The notes under the pieces: generated by a model
Databases searched by the model: none
Told to the model about the DNA's origin: nothing
The model's input: the letters and a program-made list of their open reading frames with translations, nothing else
Translations under genes and position numbers: made by a program
Assembly: GCA_016744795.1 (NCBI GenBank)
Contig: JADGDR010000004.1
Location: 124,001-188,000 of the forward strand
DNA from: Sulfurospirillum sp.
GTDB taxonomy: Bacteria; Campylobacterota; Campylobacteria; Campylobacterales; Sulfurospirillaceae
DNA: 64,000 bases
Direction: 5' to 3'
In this document: positions 20,984 through 31,331 of the stretch, in pieces
Layout: each line of letters starts with the position of its first letter
How positions within the stretch are numbered: position 1 is the first letter of the stretch

Positions 20984-21427
20984 ATGTTAAACCAGCAGTT
21001 AGTTTATCTTGTTCAAACTGAGACTACTGTTGGTTTTCTTTCTCAAAATTCTGAGGCTTTAGCTCTTTCAAAACAACGAAATAAAACTCAAGCATTTATC
21101 AGATGTGTAGACTCATTGAATACATTAAAAGAGTTTACAAGAGTACCTAAAAAGTTTAAAAATAAGCTAAGGCGTTCAAAACGAATTACGTTTATCTATC
21201 CTAATGGTGAAGCTTTGCGTGTGGTAAAAGACGAGAAGCATTTGAAGTTTTTAAAAAAAATAAAATGGGCTTATTCATCATCAGCTAATCTTACATGTAA
21301 AAGTTTTGAAGAGAATTATGCAAAGAAGAAAGCTGATATAATAGTTGAAGATAGTAGAGGTTTTTTTGAAAGTAAACCCTCACTCATGATAAAAATAAAT
21401 AGCAAAAAATCAAGGAAGTTAAGATGA
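20984..21427 (+). CDS. Short Sua5/YciO/YrdC-like protein
   Basis: LVQTETTVGFLSQNSEALALSKQRNKTQAFI resembles YrdC N-terminal nucleotide-binding region; only 147 aa. Confidence 0.6.
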   Translation: MLNQQLVYLVQTETTVGFLSQNSEALALSKQRNKTQAFIRCVDSLNTLKEFTRVPKKFKNKLRRSKRITFIYPNGEALRVVKDEKHLKFLKKIKWAYSSSANLTCKSFEENYAKKKADIIVEDSRGFFESKPSLMIKINSKKSRKLR

Positions 21428-21885
21428 TTAATCGTATATGGGGTTCACTTTTTATGGGTTTGATATTTATTAGTATTTTAGATTTTCTCTATTTTATTGG
21501 GTTGAAGTTAAACTATTTTGATTTTTATAAAATAGATGTATATTTTAATGTACTTTTTTATGATAATCAGAACTTTTATATATTAATTCCTTTAGCACTT
21601 ATTGTTGGATATATGTTGATGTACAGTTCACTAGCAAAATCTTTTATGAAGGCATATATTATTATTATAATTCTATCGACTTCTACTCTTTATGAGCCAA
21701 TAGGTAAAAGTTTAGGCGAAACTCTTTTTCAAAAAGACAATCAACGCTTTAAATTTGGCTCCACAACTTTTAGTGGAGCAACCCTATACGATGGAAGAAC
21801 AAACATCTATATTTACAGGAAAGAGTTAACAAAAACAGTTAAACTTGATAAGAATAAAGTTAAGAATATTTCTGTTGAAAAATAA
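21424..21885 (+). CDS. Small hypothetical membrane protein
   Basis: ORF overlapping preceding gene by 4 bp; multiple hydrophobic segments. Confidence 0.6.
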   Translation: MINRIWGSLFMGLIFISILDFLYFIGLKLNYFDFYKIDVYFNVLFYDNQNFYILIPLALIVGYMLMYSSLAKSFMKAYIIIIILSTSTLYEPIGKSLGETLFQKDNQRFKFGSTTFSGATLYDGRTNIYIYRKELTKTVKLDKNKVKNISVEK

Positions 21886-21896
21886 GAGTTCATAGT

Positions 21897-22544
21897 TTAA
21901 ATTTTATTATTAAGAAGTTTACTGATTGCTAAAGCTGAAAGGCTTAAGCCAAAACTTCCTGTAACTCCTACAAAACTACCTAACCCTTTGCAGTTTGCCT
22001 CTTCAGGTGAAAATACTACATCAAATTTCTTTTTAAAACCTATTTTTTTAAGCTCATTTCTAAATTTTCTAGCAAAGGCATCACCATGAGTCTTCCATAT
22101 ATGAGTTATCTCTATCTTTGTTGGGTCTAGTTTTTTTGCTCCACCCATAGAGCTAATGAGTTTAGAAGAAACTTTTTGTGCGATTGCTACTTTTGCTGGC
22201 ATATCATCTATTGCATCAATTACTAAATCAAAGGGTTCAAAATCAAATGTTTCTACCCATTGGGGGGTTATTTTTAAATCATAACCTTCTATTCCAGGAT
22301 AAAGCTCTTTCATTCTATCTATTTTTATGGCTCCAACAGCTTCACTTCCTAATTGCCTGTTTTGATTTGTAACCTCAAAAGTGTCAAAATCAACTATGGT
22401 AATAGAGCCAATACCTGTGCGGTATAAAGAGTCTAAACAAAACCCTCCAACTCCACCAACTCCTAAAAGCAGTACTTTTTTAGATTGCAATTTTTCAAAG
22501 TCATCTTCAAAAAGTAGTCTTGTTCTTGAAAATCTATCAGTCAT
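21897..22544 (-). CDS. ThiF/TcdA-family tRNA threonylcarbamoyladenosine dehydratase-like protein
   Basis: VLLLGVGGVGGFCLDSLYRTGIGSITIVDFDTFEVTNQNRQ. Confidence 0.85.
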   Translation of the reverse strand: MTDRFSRTRLLFEDDFEKLQSKKVLLLGVGGVGGFCLDSLYRTGIGSITIVDFDTFEVTNQNRQLGSEAVGAIKIDRMKELYPGIEGYDLKITPQWVETFDFEPFDLVIDAIDDMPAKVAIAQKVSSKLISSMGGAKKLDPTKIEITHIWKTHGDAFARKFRNELKKIGFKKKFDVVFSPEEANCKGLGSFVGVTGSFGLSLSALAISKLLNNKI

Positions 22545-23328
22545 TATTTATCCAATCATTTAGTGTGTCTATATCTTCATATGCACTCATATCTAACTTA
22601 ATAGGAGTAATTGAAACATAACCATCTTCAATGGCACTTAAATCACAAGTTTTATTTTTACTTTCTTGCCATTCTAGTACGTGAGTTCCAATCCAATAGT
22701 ACTCTTCTCCTCTTGGATTTTTATGAAGATGGGCATTGTTACCATACTCTTTGTACCCAGCGTGAGTTATCTTTATACCTTTACATGTAGACTCTTTAAT
22801 CGGAGGAAAATTAACATTTAAAAATTTTCTTTCCCCTAGTGGAAAGCCACCTTCTAGAACTTTTTTAGCTAAATCATGAGCATATTTTTTTGCTAATCCA
22901 TATCCATGATTGTCTATTGAAGCTGGTCCATTGCTGTAGACTTGAGAAAAAGATATAGCTGGAATTCCTTGAAGAACGGCTTCCATTGCAGCACTTGCCG
23001 TTCCACTATAAGTGATGTCTTCACCCATATTTGAGCCTTTATTAATGCCACTTACTACTAAATCAGGAAGTTTATTATCTCTAAATAGAGCATATAGCGA
23101 TAGATAAACACAATCACTAGGAGTTCCGTCATCAAGTTTAAAAAAATCGTCTTCAATTTCAACAAATCTCAAAGGTCTTGTAAGTGTCAAAGAGTGTCCA
23201 CAAGCTGATTTTTCTGTTGTTGGTGCCACTACTGTAACGTGTCCTAAAGGTTTCATCGCTTCCACAAGAGCTTTTAATCCCTCGCTTTCAAATCCATCAT
23301 CATTTGTAATTAGTATTCTCTTTTGCAT
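22537..23328 (-). CDS. surE: 5'/3'-nucleotidase SurE
   Basis: ILITNDDGFESEGLKAL, SGINKGSNMGEDITYSGTASAAMEA. Confidence 0.97.
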   Translation of the reverse strand: MQKRILITNDDGFESEGLKALVEAMKPLGHVTVVAPTTEKSACGHSLTLTRPLRFVEIEDDFFKLDDGTPSDCVYLSLYALFRDNKLPDLVVSGINKGSNMGEDITYSGTASAAMEAVLQGIPAISFSQVYSNGPASIDNHGYGLAKKYAHDLAKKVLEGGFPLGERKFLNVNFPPIKESTCKGIKITHAGYKEYGNNAHLHKNPRGEEYYWIGTHVLEWQESKNKTCDLSAIEDGYVSITPIKLDMSAYEDIDTLNDWINND

Positions 23329-23409
23329 AAATATCTCTTTTTTTGATGAATTATAACATTAACTACACAAAAAGACGATACTATTTATGTAATAGCAAAG
23401 GAGGATGTT

Positions 23410-23592
23410 ATGTGTGTAATGCATGCGCCAATAAATAGACAAGCACCAAAAGTTCATAGATCTGAAAAAAAAGTCATAAAAGATAGAACGCCATTTAATA
23501 AAGAGCTTTTGAAACCAGATGTTGATTTCGTAGATGAAAGACGTATTGAAAAAGTAGAAGATAAAGGATTTTTTGCTAAACTCTTTAATTGA
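23410..23592 (+). CDS. Small hypothetical protein (60 aa)
   Basis: AAAGGAGG Shine-Dalgarno just upstream of ATG; same strand as and overlapping toward lpxB. Confidence 0.6.
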   Translation: MCVMHAPINRQAPKVHRSEKKVIKDRTPFNKELLKPDVDFVDERRIEKVEDKGFFAKLFN

Positions 23593-23609
23593 CAAATTTT
23601 GGAGTGATT

Positions 23610-24650
23610 TTGAATAAACCTTATAAACTTCTCGTATCTGCACTTGAGCCTTCTGGCAACTTACATATGGAACCTATATTAAATTCTTTAGAAAACTATG
23701 AACTATTTGGCATATTTGATGAGCGTTTTGGTAAACCACTTTTACCAAGTCGTGCGTTTTCTATCATGGGTTTTATTGATGCTATTCCCAAAATCAGATT
23801 GGCTAAAAAAGCCATCAAAGATATGGCAAAACTTAGTTTATATGTAGACAAAGTCATACTTATAGATTCACCTGCATTTAACCTGCCACTAGCAAAAGCA
23901 ATCAAAGAGATAAATCCAGATGTTAAAATCATATATTATATACTTCCTCAAGTCTGGGCTTGGAAAGAAAAACGTGTTGCAAAAGTGGAAAAATATTGTG
24001 ATGTTTTAGCTTCAATACTTCCTTTTGAACAGCAGTTTTATAACCGTGCAACGTATGTTGGTCATCCTTTGCTTGATGAGATTCCTAAATGTAAACAAAA
24101 GTATAAAAAAACAGGTTATATAGCCTATCTTCCTGGAAGTAGAAAGAGTGAGATAAAAAAGCTTATGCCACTTTATAAAGAAGTAGCAAAAAAGATAAAT
24201 AAAAACAATATACTTGTAATTCCTTCACATTTTAACTCTTCAGAAATCAAAGAAATATATGGTGATATAAGAGAGTTTGATATCTCTCGTGATACATATA
24301 AAACATTTTTAAAAAGTGAGTTTGCTTTTGTCTGTTCTGGTACAGCTACTCTTGAAGCAGCTCTTATAGGAGTTCCTCTAGTTTTGGCATATCGTGCAAA
24401 AGCTATTGATGCTTTTATAGCTAGAATGTTTGTAAAATTAAAGCATGTAGGTTTAGCCAATATCATCTTTGATTTTGCTGGTTTTAAGGCTTTACATGTA
24501 GAGCTTTTACAAGAAGATGTGACGGTAGAAAATTTAATGAAAGAGTATATTCATATGGATAGAGAACTATTCTTTGCAAATTCGCAAAAACTCCATGAAA
24601 TTTTAAAGTATGGAAGTAAAAATGAGATGATAAAGTTAATTAAGATATAA
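23610..24650 (+). CDS. lpxB: Lipid-A-disaccharide synthase
   Basis: KLLVSALEPSGNLH, YYILPQVWAWKEKRV, YVGHPLLDE, LPGSRKSEI; TTG start after GGAG. Confidence 0.93.
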   Translation: MNKPYKLLVSALEPSGNLHMEPILNSLENYELFGIFDERFGKPLLPSRAFSIMGFIDAIPKIRLAKKAIKDMAKLSLYVDKVILIDSPAFNLPLAKAIKEINPDVKIIYYILPQVWAWKEKRVAKVEKYCDVLASILPFEQQFYNRATYVGHPLLDEIPKCKQKYKKTGYIAYLPGSRKSEIKKLMPLYKEVAKKINKNNILVIPSHFNSSEIKEIYGDIREFDISRDTYKTFLKSEFAFVCSGTATLEAALIGVPLVLAYRAKAIDAFIARMFVKLKHVGLANIIFDFAGFKALHVELLQEDVTVENLMKEYIHMDRELFFANSQKLHEILKYGSKNEMIKLIKI

Positions 24651-24679
24651 TAAATAAAAAATGATAGGATAGTAGTACG

Positions 24680-25171
24680 ATGACAAAAGAGCCAATGACA
24701 CAGTATGGTCACGATAAATTAAGAAATGAACTAAAAGATTTGAACAAAGTACAACGCCCAGAAACTGTTATAGAGATTGATGTAGCTAGAAGTCATGGAG
24801 ATCTTAAAGAAAATGCAGAATACCATGCAGCAAGAGAAAAGTTAAGATTTATAGAATCACGCATAGGTGAACTCAGTCTTTTACTTGCTAATTCTCAGCT
24901 AGTTGATCCTTCTACATATGCCCATGATAAAGTAAGATTTGGTTCAACCATAAAATTAGAAAATATGGAGACTGAAGAGGAAATTGTTTATACTATAGTG
25001 GGAAAAACAGAGAGTAATCCAGAGCTTGGTCTTATCTCTTTTCATACTCCATTAGCACGTGGGCTTATGGGAAGAGAAGAGGGAACAGAGGTAGAAGTGT
25101 CTCTTCCAAACGGCAAAATAGAGTTTGAAATACTTGAAGTGTCATATAAACCAATAAAATTTGAAGAGTAG
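24680..25171 (+). CDS. greA: Transcription elongation factor GreA
   Basis: RSHGDLKENAEYHAAREKLRFIESRI. Confidence 0.97.
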   Translation: MTKEPMTQYGHDKLRNELKDLNKVQRPETVIEIDVARSHGDLKENAEYHAAREKLRFIESRIGELSLLLANSQLVDPSTYAHDKVRFGSTIKLENMETEEEIVYTIVGKTESNPELGLISFHTPLARGLMGREEGTEVEVSLPNGKIEFEILEVSYKPIKFEE

Positions 25172-25175
25172 TGAA

Positions 25176-26183
25176 ATGACAAAAGTAGCAATTATAGGAG
25201 CTAGTGGATATACTGGTTTAGAATTAGTTAAAATACTTCATGCTCATCCTAAGTTTGAAATAACTTATGTGGGAACAAGTAAGGGTGGCGAAAAACTAAG
25301 TGAGCTTCACCCAAGCCTAAAAGATATAGTAGAATTTGATGTTTTAAAAAGTGATGCAAAAGAAATTGCAAAAGTCGCAGACCTAGCATTTTTAGCACTT
25401 CCTCATAAAACAGCCATGGGATTTGCAAAAAAGTTATTAGACTTGGATGTAAAAGTTGTAGATTTATCTGCTGATTATCGTTTAGAGCTTGATACTTATG
25501 AAGAATTTTATTGTCCTCATGAAGACAAGGAAAACTTAACTAAGGCAGTTTATGGATTACCAGAAGTATATAGAAAAGAGATAGCAAAAACTTCCTTAGT
25601 TGCAAATCCTGGTTGTTATCCAACGGCAACTTTACTTGGTCTTTTACCATTTGCAAATTATATAGATGAAAATTCACCTATATTTATAGATGCAAAAAGT
25701 GGTTTAAGTGGAGCTGGTAAAAAAGCAAATGATTTAACACAATTTGTAAATATAAATGAAAATATGTTTGCCTATAATCCATTTAAACATAGACATGCTC
25801 CTGAGATAAAAGAGAAATTAAAATTTCTTACAAAAAAAGATTTTGAAGTTAATTTTGTACCTCACCTAGTTCCAATTACAAGAGGTGAATTAGTTAGTAT
25901 ATATCTTAAATTAAATAGCAAAATAGATGCAAAAAGCATTTTAGAAGATTTTTACAAAGATGAACGCTTTGTACGAGTTAGGACAAACCCTGTAGATTTG
26001 AAATCAACAGCAGGTACTAATTTTTGTGACATATTTGTAGCCCAAAATGGAACATCACTGTTTATATCTTCAAGCATAGATAATCTTTTAAAGGGATCTT
26101 CTTCAGGAGCTGTGGTTAATGCAAATATAATGTGTGGTTACGAAGAAAATTTAGGAATTCCAATTTTCGCCTATGTACCCTAA
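25176..26183 (+). CDS. argC: N-acetyl-gamma-glutamyl-phosphate reductase
   Basis: VAIIGASGYTGLELVKIL, NPGCYPTATLLGLLP, PHLVPITRGELVSIY. Confidence 0.96.
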   Translation: MTKVAIIGASGYTGLELVKILHAHPKFEITYVGTSKGGEKLSELHPSLKDIVEFDVLKSDAKEIAKVADLAFLALPHKTAMGFAKKLLDLDVKVVDLSADYRLELDTYEEFYCPHEDKENLTKAVYGLPEVYRKEIAKTSLVANPGCYPTATLLGLLPFANYIDENSPIFIDAKSGLSGAGKKANDLTQFVNINENMFAYNPFKHRHAPEIKEKLKFLTKKDFEVNFVPHLVPITRGELVSIYLKLNSKIDAKSILEDFYKDERFVRVRTNPVDLKSTAGTNFCDIFVAQNGTSLFISSSIDNLLKGSSSGAVVNANIMCGYEENLGIPIFAYVP

Positions 26184-26904
26184 AATCAAAAATGGAGCTA
26201 TCTTTATAGCTGATGCTCACGAAAATGATAAAAGAGATGGCTTTTATCATTTTTTGCAAATGCTAAAGTCAAAAAAGATAGTTACACCTCAACTTTTTCT
26301 TATGGGTGATATGTTTGATTTGCTTGTAGGCAAAGTTGAATACAGTGTAAAAAAGTATCAAAAATATATAGATCTGATAGATAAAATAGCTTTACATGTA
26401 GAAGTTTTTTATTTTGAAGGTAATCATGATTTTGCTCTTAAAAATCTCTTTAAAAATGCAAAAATTATTCCAATACAACTTCAACCAATGGAGTTTATTT
26501 TAGAAGATAATACAGTAGTATACCTTTCACATGGAGATAAGTATGGTGGTTTAGTACATAATACATATACTAAATTAATTCGCTCAAATTCTATTTTAAA
26601 ACTATTAAATTTTATTGATAAAAAAAGAAATGATTTTATATCAAAAAAAATTGAAAATGACCAGTTTAGAAAAAAAATATGTTCTACAATAGAAAACTTT
26701 GAAGAGTTAATAAGATTGAAAATTCCAAATTATAATGCTAAACAAAACAGTTACATTATAGAAGGACATTACCATCAGAATCATATGTTCAGAATAAAAG
26801 ATATAAATTATCTTAATTTGCCATCTTTTGCGTGCAATCAAAGTTATTTTATTGTAGAATGTTTCAAAGACGATAAATTTGCGCTAAGGGGCTGCAATGT
26901 TTGA
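26173..26904 (+). CDS. UDP-2,3-diacylglucosamine diphosphatase-like metallophosphoesterase (LpxH-like)
   Basis: IADAHEND, LMGDMFDLLVG, FEGNHDFAL, LSHGDKYGG, EGHYHQ. Confidence 0.75.
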   Translation: MYPKIKNGAIFIADAHENDKRDGFYHFLQMLKSKKIVTPQLFLMGDMFDLLVGKVEYSVKKYQKYIDLIDKIALHVEVFYFEGNHDFALKNLFKNAKIIPIQLQPMEFILEDNTVVYLSHGDKYGGLVHNTYTKLIRSNSILKLLNFIDKKRNDFISKKIENDQFRKKICSTIENFEELIRLKIPNYNAKQNSYIIEGHYHQNHMFRIKDINYLNLPSFACNQSYFIVECFKDDKFALRGCNV

Positions 26905-27844
26905 TGATGATGTTTTAAAAGTAGGTTCCAATGAAATGGAACTTGTAGACTTTCGTATTCTAAAACAAGAAGACGAACGGGTTTATGAGGGAATATATGG
27001 AGTAAATGTAGCAAAAGTTAGGGAGATTATAAAAATTCCTAAGCTTACAGAACTTCCAGGTGTTCCTGAGTATATTGAAGGTATTTTTGACCTTCGTGGT
27101 GTTGTTATTCCAGTAGTAAATCTTGCTAAATGGATGAAGATAGACGAACCACCTGTAGAGCAACTAAAACCTAGAGTAATTATAACAGAATTTAGTGATA
27201 TACTTATAGGATTTATAGTTCATGAAGCTAAAAGAATCAGAAGAATAAGTTGGAATGATATAGAACCAGCATCTTTTGTAGCTGGCATGGGAGCACTTGA
27301 TAAGTCTCAAATAACAGGTGTTACTAGAATAGAAAATGATGAAGTTTTACTTATTTTAGATCTTGAGAGTGTTGTTCAAGAATTAGGTATTTATCAACCA
27401 ACAACGGATGCTGATGAGCAATTAATAGATAAAGTAGATGGTACAGCACTTATATTGGATGACAGTATGACTGCTAGAAGACTAGTTCATGATGCATTAA
27501 GTAGAATGGGAATGAAAGTAATTGAAGCTAAAGATGGTATAGAAGGTATGCAAAAGTTAAGTGAGTTATATGATATTTATGGTAAAGATCTAAAAAGAGA
27601 GTTGAAGATAATCATCTCTGATGTTGAAATGCCTAAGATGGATGGTTTCCATTTTGCTGCTAACGTTAAAGAAGATGATAGATTTCAAAATATTCCAATA
27701 GTGTTTAACTCATCCATAAGTGACCACTTTAGTGAGCTAAGAGGAAAAGAGGCGGGCGGTGAAGCCTATTTAACAAAATTTGATGCATCGATTTTTTACA
27801 AAGAAATTTCTAAAGTAATAAAATCGCATGTAGAAACTGTGTGA
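26897..27844 (+). CDS. cheV: Chemotaxis protein CheV (CheW + REC)
   Basis: CheW-like domain followed by receiver domain (ALILDDSMTARRLV, IISDVEMPKMDGF). Confidence 0.93.
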   Translation: MFDDDVLKVGSNEMELVDFRILKQEDERVYEGIYGVNVAKVREIIKIPKLTELPGVPEYIEGIFDLRGVVIPVVNLAKWMKIDEPPVEQLKPRVIITEFSDILIGFIVHEAKRIRRISWNDIEPASFVAGMGALDKSQITGVTRIENDEVLLILDLESVVQELGIYQPTTDADEQLIDKVDGTALILDDSMTARRLVHDALSRMGMKVIEAKDGIEGMQKLSELYDIYGKDLKRELKIIISDVEMPKMDGFHFAANVKEDDRFQNIPIVFNSSISDHFSELRGKEAGGEAYLTKFDASIFYKEISKVIKSHVETV

Positions 27845-27854
27845 GGAACGAACG

Positions 27855-30149
27855 ATGGATGATATACAAGAAATTTTAGAAGATTTTTTGGTCGAAGCGT
27901 TCGAACTTATTGAACAACTTGATCAAGATTTGGTAGAGTTAGAGAATACCCCTGAAGATTTGGAACTTTTAAATAGCATATTTAGAGTTGCGCACACAAT
28001 TAAAGGGTCGTCATCATTTTTGAGTTTTGATATACTTACTAAACTTACTCATCATATGGAAGATGTCTTAAATAAGGCTAGAAAAGGTGAGTTAAAACTT
28101 ACTGAAGATGTTATGGACGTAGTATTAGAGTCAATTGATATGATGAAATCACTTCTTAATTGTATTCGTGATAATGGTGATGATACTAGCATAGGTATGG
28201 ATTTAGCTGATATTATAACTCGATTAGAAGCAGTTAGTGAAGGTAAAGATATACCAGATTCTGTAGAAGAAGAAATAGAAGAAGAAACACAAGTTGAAGA
28301 GCCTGAAGAAGAAGCTAGTGAAGCAGATTATGCTAAGATGAGCGATGATGAGGTAGAGGCTGAAATAGAGAGACTTTTAAGCGAGAAAAAAGCGGAAGCT
28401 AAAAAGAAAAGAGCTGCTAAGGAAGCAAAAGAAACTGAAAAAAGTTCTCCAGCTCCAGCTCCAACACCAGTTCCATCAGCTAAACCTACTAAGGCAGCTC
28501 CTCCTGCAAAAAAACAAACTTCAACATTAGAGCAAACAATAAGAGTAGAAGTTAGTAGACTAGATCATTTAATGAATCTAATTGGTGAACTTGTTCTTGG
28601 TAAAAATAGACTTTTGAAAATCTATGATGATGTTGAAGAGAGATATGAGGGTGAAAAGTTTTTAGAGGAGCTAAATCAAGTTGTATCAGCTATTTCACTA
28701 GTTACAACTGATCTTCAAATAGCAGTTATGAAAACAAGAATGCTTCCAATTGCGAAAGTTTTTAACAAATTTCCTAGAATGGTTCGTGACCTTTCACGTG
28801 AACTTGGAAAAGGGATTGAACTTAAAATTTCTGGTGAAGAGACCGAACTTGATAAATCAATCGTTGAAGAGATTGGTGATCCTCTTGTTCATATTATTAG
28901 AAACTCTTGTGACCATGGTGTTGAAGATGGTGAGGTAAGAGAGCAATGGGGTAAAAGTAAAACAGGACTTATAGAGCTCAAAGCTTATAATGAGGGAAAC
29001 TCTATTGTTATTGAGATTACAGATGATGGTAAAGGCCTAGATGCTGATTTACTTCGCTCAAAAGCTATTGAGAGAGGTATGATAAGCGAACAAGAAGCTG
29101 ATAGCATGAGTGATAAAGAAGCATTTGCACTTATCTTTAAACCAGCATTTTCAATGGCTGCAAAAGTAACCAATGTGAGTGGACGTGGTGTCGGTATGGA
29201 CGTTGTTAAGACTAATATAGAGAAGCTAAACGGAATTATAGAGATAGATAGTGAAATTGGAAAAGGTACAGCAATTAAGATGAAAATACCTCTTACACTA
29301 GCTATTATTCAAGCTCTTTTAGTTGGTTCTCAAGAGGAATATTATGCTATTCCATTAGCTTCGGTTTCAGAAACAGTAAGAATTTCATTAGATGAAATTT
29401 ATACAGTTGAGGGTAGAAATGTACTACGTCTTCGTGATGAAGTTCTTTCTCTAGTGAGACTTTCAGATATTTTTGGTGTTAAACAAGTTTATGAACCAGG
29501 TGAACATACTTATGTTGTTGTTATTGGATTAGCTGAATCAAAATTGGGACTTATTGTTGATACTCTTGTTGGACAAGAAGAGACAGTTATTAAATCTATG
29601 GGTGATTATCTTCAAGGAATTAGTGGAATTGCTGGAGCGACTATTCGTGGTGATGGTGGAGTTACTTTGATTGTAGACATTGCATCATTGATGAATATGG
29701 CAAAAGGTCTTAAAATCAATATACGTGAGAGTATGCAGACAAAAAACAAAACTAAAACAAATCCAGAAGATTATACAGTTCTAATCGTAGATGATAGCAA
29801 GATGGACAGAACAATTATGAAAAAATCAATGGAACCAATAGGTATTAAGACTATAGAAGCATCAAATGGACAAGAGGCTCTAAATATGCTTAAGAGTGGT
29901 GAACACGATATAGATGTTATGCTTATTGATATTGAGATGCCACGAATGGATGGTTATACCTTGGCTAGTGAGATTAGAAAGTATTCTAGATATAAAAATT
30001 TACCGCTAATAGCTGTAACTTCTAGAACTTCTAAAGCTGATAGACTTAGAGGTGTAGAATCAGGAATGACTGAGTACATTACTAAGCCTTATTCGCCAGA
30101 GTACCTAGAAAATGTGGTACGTAAAAATACGAAACTAACAGCGGAGTGA
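27855..30149 (+). CDS. cheA: Chemotaxis histidine kinase CheA with C-terminal receiver domain
   Basis: HPt VAHTIKGSSSFL, VHIIRNSCDHGVE, CheW-like domain, then C-terminal REC. Confidence 0.97.
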   Translation: MDDIQEILEDFLVEAFELIEQLDQDLVELENTPEDLELLNSIFRVAHTIKGSSSFLSFDILTKLTHHMEDVLNKARKGELKLTEDVMDVVLESIDMMKSLLNCIRDNGDDTSIGMDLADIITRLEAVSEGKDIPDSVEEEIEEETQVEEPEEEASEADYAKMSDDEVEAEIERLLSEKKAEAKKKRAAKEAKETEKSSPAPAPTPVPSAKPTKAAPPAKKQTSTLEQTIRVEVSRLDHLMNLIGELVLGKNRLLKIYDDVEERYEGEKFLEELNQVVSAISLVTTDLQIAVMKTRMLPIAKVFNKFPRMVRDLSRELGKGIELKISGEETELDKSIVEEIGDPLVHIIRNSCDHGVEDGEVREQWGKSKTGLIELKAYNEGNSIVIEITDDGKGLDADLLRSKAIERGMISEQEADSMSDKEAFALIFKPAFSMAAKVTNVSGRGVGMDVVKTNIEKLNGIIEIDSEIGKGTAIKMKIPLTLAIIQALLVGSQEEYYAIPLASVSETVRISLDEIYTVEGRNVLRLRDEVLSLVRLSDIFGVKQVYEPGEHTYVVVIGLAESKLGLIVDTLVGQEETVIKSMGDYLQGISGIAGATIRGDGGVTLIVDIASLMNMAKGLKINIRESMQTKNKTKTNPEDYTVLIVDDSKMDRTIMKKSMEPIGIKTIEASNGQEALNMLKSGEHDIDVMLIDIEMPRMDGYTLASEIRKYSRYKNLPLIAVTSRTSKADRLRGVESGMTEYITKPYSPEYLENVVRKNTKLTAE

Positions 30150-30153
30150 TATT

Positions 30154-30648
30154 ATGGCAGACAAATTAAATCAGATACTACAAAAGCAACAAAAGCAAAT
30201 ACATGAGCCTGATCATGCTGATGAAAATATAATACAGTTGGTTGGTTTTATTATAGGTGATGAAGAGTATGCTATACCAATTCTAAATATAGTAGAGATT
30301 ATTAAACCTATAGAGTTTACTAGAGTACCTAGTGTTCCCGAGTATGTTTTAGGAGTTTTCAATATAAGAGGAAGTGTTATCCCTCTTATTGATTTGAGAA
30401 GAAAATTTAACCTTACTCCTATGAACAATACTGGTGATACTAGATATATAGTTATGAAAGGCGAAGATAATACCGCTGGTTTTGTAATAGACAGATTGAC
30501 AGAAGCTATTAGAATAAAATCAGATAGAATTGACCCAGCACCAGAGTCTGTTGGTGGTGATAAAGGTATGATATATGGAATCGGTAAGCGTGAAGATAGT
30601 ATGCTTACTATATTAAAAGTAGAGTCTCTTTTAAAAAGAGATTTTTAA
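30154..30648 (+). CDS. cheW: Chemotaxis coupling protein CheW
   Basis: QLVGFIIGDEEYAIPILNIVEIIKPIEFTRVPSVPEYVLGVFNIRGSVIPLIDLR. Confidence 0.95.
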   Translation: MADKLNQILQKQQKQIHEPDHADENIIQLVGFIIGDEEYAIPILNIVEIIKPIEFTRVPSVPEYVLGVFNIRGSVIPLIDLRRKFNLTPMNNTGDTRYIVMKGEDNTAGFVIDRLTEAIRIKSDRIDPAPESVGGDKGMIYGIGKREDSMLTILKVESLLKRDF

Positions 30649-30655
30649 CTCTCTA

Positions 30656-30679
30656 AAGGCTAGTATTTTCACTAGCCTT
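30656..30679 (+). terminator. Hairpin downstream of cheW
   Basis: AAGGCTAGT-attttc-ACTAGCCTT, 9-bp stem. Confidence 0.55.
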
Positions 30680-30710
30680 ATCTCTTTACATATAAATAAT
30701 TAGGATATTA

Positions 30711-31331
30711 ATGAAACTTTGTGTATTTGATTTTGATTCAACGCTTATGGATGGTGAGACAATAGATTTTTTTGCTTCTAAACTAGGGGTAGAAGAAGAA
30801 GTTTCTAGAATAACAGAACTTGCTATGCAAGGAGAGTTAGATTTTTTTGAAAGTTTGACTACAAGAGTAGCACTTTTAAAAGGTTTAGATGCAAAAATAG
30901 TTGATGAAGTCTGTAAAAATCTACCATACATGAATGGCGCTAAAGAGGCGATAATAGGATTAAAGGCAAAAGGTTACAAAGTAGTAGTTTTTAGTGGTGG
31001 ATTTAGAAATGCCACAGGATTTGCAAAAAATATTTTAGGATATGATGCTGATTTTTCAAATGTTTTACATGTAAAGGATGCTAAGCTTACTGGTCTTGTA
31101 GGTGGTGATATGATGTTTGATTTTTCTAAAGGTGATATGATGCAAAGACTTCAAAAGCTTTTAGGAGTTAGTAAGGCTGATACTATAGCAGTAGGTGATG
31201 GAGCAAATGATCGCTCAATGTTTACTTATGCTGATTTAAAAGTAGCATTTTGTGCAAAAGATATATTAAAACGTGAAGCAAATGCTATAATAGACGTAAA
31301 AGATATGAAACAATTATTGGAGTTAATTTAG
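30711..31331 (+). CDS. serB: Phosphoserine phosphatase
   Basis: CVFDFDSTLMDGETID, VGDGANDRSMF. Confidence 0.93.
   Translation: MKLCVFDFDSTLMDGETIDFFASKLGVEEEVSRITELAMQGELDFFESLTTRVALLKGLDAKIVDEVCKNLPYMNGAKEAIIGLKAKGYKVVVFSGGFRNATGFAKNILGYDADFSNVLHVKDAKLTGLVGGDMMFDFSKGDMMQRLQKLLGVSKADTIAVGDGANDRSMFTYADLKVAFCAKDILKREANAIIDVKDMKQLLELI
31064..31075. repeat. Iterated palindrome TTTACATGTAAA
   Basis: Exact 12-mer in serB. Confidence 0.9.

Noticed and set aside
30681-30695. Intergenic TCTTTACATATAAAT upstream of serB
   Set aside because: Differs in the core (ACATAT not ACATGT), so not counted as the palindrome.
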